Assembly (NCBI GenBank): GCA_002323535.1
Contig: DCQT01000100.1
Span: 1 to 7,743 of the forward strand
DNA from: Bacteriovoracaceae bacterium UBA1511
GTDB taxonomy: Bacteria > Bdellovibrionota > Bacteriovoracia > Bacteriovoracales > Bacteriovoracaceae
DNA length: 7,743 nucleotides
Reading direction: 5' to 3'
The position numbers and the translations under genes were made by a program. Of the stretch, positions 5,536 through 7,743 are shown piece after piece (position 1 is the stretch's first letter; the number at the start of each line of letters is the position of its first letter). The notes below the pieces were generated by a model, which did not search any database, was not told the DNA's origin, and saw nothing but the letters and a program-made list of their open reading frames with translations.

Positions 5536-7683
5536 ATGGAATTACAAAAAGTTAAAAGAAAGGGAAAAGCAAAAGAAGCGGTTATCGAAAAAAAAGACCA
5601 GCGGTGGCATTGTCGAAATCGTATAACGCTCGTTTTTGGAAGCAATGATATTGAGGAACTTGATACATATCTTTATGGAGATCATCACTTAGACTTTAAA
5701 ACAGTTCAATTTCACCAGGCAAAATCTAAGGCAATTGAGGAGATCCTAGATAATTGTATTGATGAATTTTATCGAGGTCATGTTACAGAAGTTCGAACCA
5801 CACTCAGTGACGATAAAGAGACGATCATTATTGAAGATAATGGAATTGGTTTTCCCGTCAATAAAGCAAAGGAAGTTTATTCAGAGTTTAGAACGGGAAG
5901 TAAATTTCGAGATGAAGAAGTTGATGAAAAAGGTTTTCTACATCGAACATTAGGTCAAAATGGGCTTGGTGCTGCAGCGACATGCTTAACAAGTGATTTA
6001 TTTAAAGTGAGAATTCGTCACTATAACTCAAAGAAAGAGCAAACCTGGACATTTAAAGATGGTGCTTTAAAAACGACAAAGTCAGCAGCTAAAAAGTTCA
6101 AGGGCCATAGTGGTGTTAGAGTTGAATTTAAATTAAGTAAAGAAGTATATAAAAACAACATTGTGGATGAAGAGCTTCTTCGAAAAAGAATTATCGATCT
6201 TGCTTATAATAATCCCGGCCTAACTTTTTATTTTAACGATGAAAAATATCTTTATAAAAAGGGTCTTTTTGAGTTGGCCGAGAGAATTGATGAAGGCCAT
6301 GCTTTTGATATCGGTCAAAGTGCTTTCGTCTATGAGAGCGTAAATTCTAAAAAGAAAAAAGTTAAAGGTAAAATTGATGTAAGTGTTAGCCTCACTGTTC
6401 ATGGGGCAAGTGAGGAAAGAGAGCGATTTATTTCATTCGTTAATTCCACACCGACTTTTGATGGGGGCTTCCATCACGACCGAGTTCGAAGGATATTTAT
6501 TAATATCATTAAAGAAAAGCTAGAGCGAGCGGCGAAAAAAGAAAAAGTATCGATAAATGATAATGATGTATTAATGGGTTTAACGTTTATCGTTGGTATC
6601 ACAATGCCTAATCCAAGGTTTGAGTCTCAAACAAAAAGAAAGCTAGTAAGAGACAATAACCTTGAAAAAGCAATCGAAGAACTCATGAGTAATCAAATGC
6701 CCAAATTTCTTCGAAAGAATAAAGAGTACCTTGATTTGATAATTGATCGAGCTAAATCAAGACTAAAGTATCAAATGCTCAAAGACGCGGCAAAAAAAGG
6801 AAAAAAACAAAAAAAACAGCGAGTGGAAAAACTTCTCGACGCTAACGAGAGAAAAAACAGGGACCGTTGCACATTGTTTATTTGTGAGGGGGACTCAGCG
6901 ATTGGTGGACTTCGCTCTGCAAGGGATAAGCTTACTCAAGGTGGCATTGCTTTGAAAGGTAAGCCAATGAACGTTGCTCAGGCAAGTATCAAGGATATTC
7001 TAAATAACCAAGAGTTCTCAGATATTATGGCAAGCATAGGCCTCGTTATCGGGCAACCTATTGAGGAGTCAAGTCTTCGCTACTCAAAAGTTGTTTTTTT
7101 GGCCGACTCAGATGTTGATGGTGGCCACATAAATACACTTTTAACTAATTTTTTCTATACCTTTTGGCCTGAAATGTTTGAAGAGGAAATGATCTGCCTT
7201 GCGAAGGCACCTCTTTTTGAAGTCGTTACTAAAGATGAAACTTTTTATGTAGAAAGTGATAGAGAGCTTGAGGCATTTAAAAGTAAAAACTCTACTAAAA
7301 TTAAGGAAATTCATCGAAACAAAGGGTTAGGGGAGATGTCTCCACAGGCGTGGAAGTATATTATGGGGCGTGAAACCTACACAAAGATAATTCCTGACGA
7401 TATAAATCACGCAAAAGAAATGCTTAATATTTGCTTTGGAAAAGACACAAGTTTAAGAAAAGAGCTTTTACTTGATGAAAAATCAAGCACGGTCGTGAAA
7501 ACTCGCACTTCTAAAAAGAGTGCACCTAAATCAGAAGGTAAATCTGCAAAGAAAGCGACAAAAAAATCGTCAAAAAAAGCAACAAAGAAAACAACTAAGA
7601 AGGTAGCAAAAAAGGTAGCTAAAAAAGTTACTAAGTCTAAAGCTAAAAAAACGGCGAAGAAAAAAGTAAGTCCAAAAAAATAA
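5536..7683 (+). CDS. Divergent type IIA DNA topoisomerase B subunit (GyrB/ParE-like) with basic tail
   Basis: This 715-residue protein is the ATPase and TOPRIM subunit of a type IIA topoisomerase, which passes one DNA duplex through another. The GHKL ATPase has the N-box EILDN (Glu69 catalytic base, Asn73 for Mg), DNGIGFPV (101-108), the lid TLGQNGLGA (138-146), and the transducer QTK loop (365-367). The TOPRIM domain has EGDSA (451-455, Glu451), the acidic triad in DSDVDG (Asp524, Asp526, Asp528), and NKGLGEM (595-601). The canonical N-terminal RKRPGMYIGS is absent, and the first 28 residues are basic instead. GQNGLGA and TQGGIALKGKPMN read more like phage T4 or eukaryotic topoisomerase II than GyrB. 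The core ends near 645; the remaining 70 residues are Lys/Ala/Thr/Ser-rich (KKAT, KKSS, KKVA units), like histone H1 or AlgP tails, and probably bind DNA. ParE is about 630 and GyrB about 800 residues long, so the core is ParE-sized. AGGA lies 9 nt before the ATG. Gyrase versus topoisomerase IV activity cannot be decided. Confidence 0.88.
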   Translation: MELQKVKRKGKAKEAVIEKKDQRWHCRNRITLVFGSNDIEELDTYLYGDHHLDFKTVQFHQAKSKAIEEILDNCIDEFYRGHVTEVRTTLSDDKETIIIEDNGIGFPVNKAKEVYSEFRTGSKFRDEEVDEKGFLHRTLGQNGLGAAATCLTSDLFKVRIRHYNSKKEQTWTFKDGALKTTKSAAKKFKGHSGVRVEFKLSKEVYKNNIVDEELLRKRIIDLAYNNPGLTFYFNDEKYLYKKGLFELAERIDEGHAFDIGQSAFVYESVNSKKKKVKGKIDVSVSLTVHGASEERERFISFVNSTPTFDGGFHHDRVRRIFINIIKEKLERAAKKEKVSINDNDVLMGLTFIVGITMPNPRFESQTKRKLVRDNNLEKAIEELMSNQMPKFLRKNKEYLDLIIDRAKSRLKYQMLKDAAKKGKKQKKQRVEKLLDANERKNRDRCTLFICEGDSAIGGLRSARDKLTQGGIALKGKPMNVAQASIKDILNNQEFSDIMASIGLVIGQPIEESSLRYSKVVFLADSDVDGGHINTLLTNFFYTFWPEMFEEEMICLAKAPLFEVVTKDETFYVESDRELEAFKSKNSTKIKEIHRNKGLGEMSPQAWKYIMGRETYTKIIPDDINHAKEMLNICFGKDTSLRKELLLDEKSSTVVKTRTSKKSAPKSEGKSAKKATKKSSKKATKKTTKKVAKKVAKKVTKSKAKKTAKKKVSPKK

Positions 7684-7702
7684 GTAGTATAAGGGATATA
7701 AA

Positions 7703-7743
7703 ATGACTGACACAGAACAATTTTTACATGAGCTTGAGGCAAT
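7703..7743 (+). CDS. Start of the next gene (partial), possibly the topoisomerase A subunit
   Basis: An ATG at 7703 begins an open frame (MTDTEQFLHELEA) that runs off the window. AAGGGA (7691-7696) gives a good ribosome binding site 6 nt before the ATG. It starts 19 bp after the topoisomerase B stop, so the two genes are likely co-transcribed. In bacteria parE/gyrB-type genes are often followed by the partner A subunit (parC/gyrA type), so this is a reasonable guess. Thirteen codons are too few to show any domain. Confidence 0.6.
   Translation, partial: MTDTEQFLHELEA

Noticed and set aside
7547..7680. Repetitive DNA that might be taken for a tandem repeat or CRISPR array
   Set aside because: The repetition is in-frame coding for KKxx units, with no constant repeat length and no spacers.
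7407..7742. Minus-strand open frame rich in Phe/Leu/Ala/Val, looking like a membrane protein
   Set aside because: It is the complement of the topoisomerase's lysine tail: Lys codons AAA/AAG read as TTT/CTT (Phe/Leu) on the other strand. The hydrophobicity is an artefact.

Overview
The window is AT-rich, tightly packed bacterial DNA with no RNA genes, mobile elements or CRISPR arrays that I can recognise. It holds two gene blocks. Positions 1-5462 are read leftwards (minus strand). Positions 5536-7743 are read rightwards (plus strand). They diverge from a 73-bp gap. Gene content, low GC, strong AAGGA-type ribosome binding sites and Lys-rich proteins fit a Gram-negative organism, possibly a Bdellovibrionota/Bacteriovoracaceae-like predator. 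The organism is an inference from style only; no diagnostic marker is present.

Left block, reading leftwards. Positions 2371 to 1 carry the start of a suf operon for iron-sulfur cluster assembly: an Rrf2-family regulator, then sufB, then sufC, which runs off the window edge. The regulator has three cysteines spaced like an Fe-S ligand set, so it probably senses Fe-S status and controls its own operon. The regulator and sufB overlap by 8 bp; sufB and sufC are 12 bp apart. The 174-bp region upstream of the regulator holds two copies of the same inverted repeat (TAAGTT-N7-AACT core, centres 46 bp apart) flanking a plausible promoter. A third, GC-cored palindrome lies in the predicted leader.

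Positions 5462 to 2546 hold a likely transcription unit: a small exported protein with a possible START/SRPBCC-like fold, a GNAT acetyltransferase, and arginyl-tRNA synthetase (argS). These functions look unrelated.

Right block. Positions 5536-7683 encode a divergent type IIA topoisomerase ATPase/TOPRIM (B) subunit. It keeps the ATPase and metal-binding residues but lacks the usual GyrB/ParE N-terminal signature. Its ATP-lid and TOPRIM flanks read more like phage T4 or eukaryotic topoisomerase II, and it ends in a Lys-rich, histone-H1-like tail. After 19 bp another gene begins and runs off the window; by position it may be the matching A subunit, but only 13 codons are visible.

The best candidates for new biology are the unusual topoisomerase subunit with its basic tail and the paired operator architecture of the suf promoter. 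I see no clear evidence for a wholly new multi-gene system.
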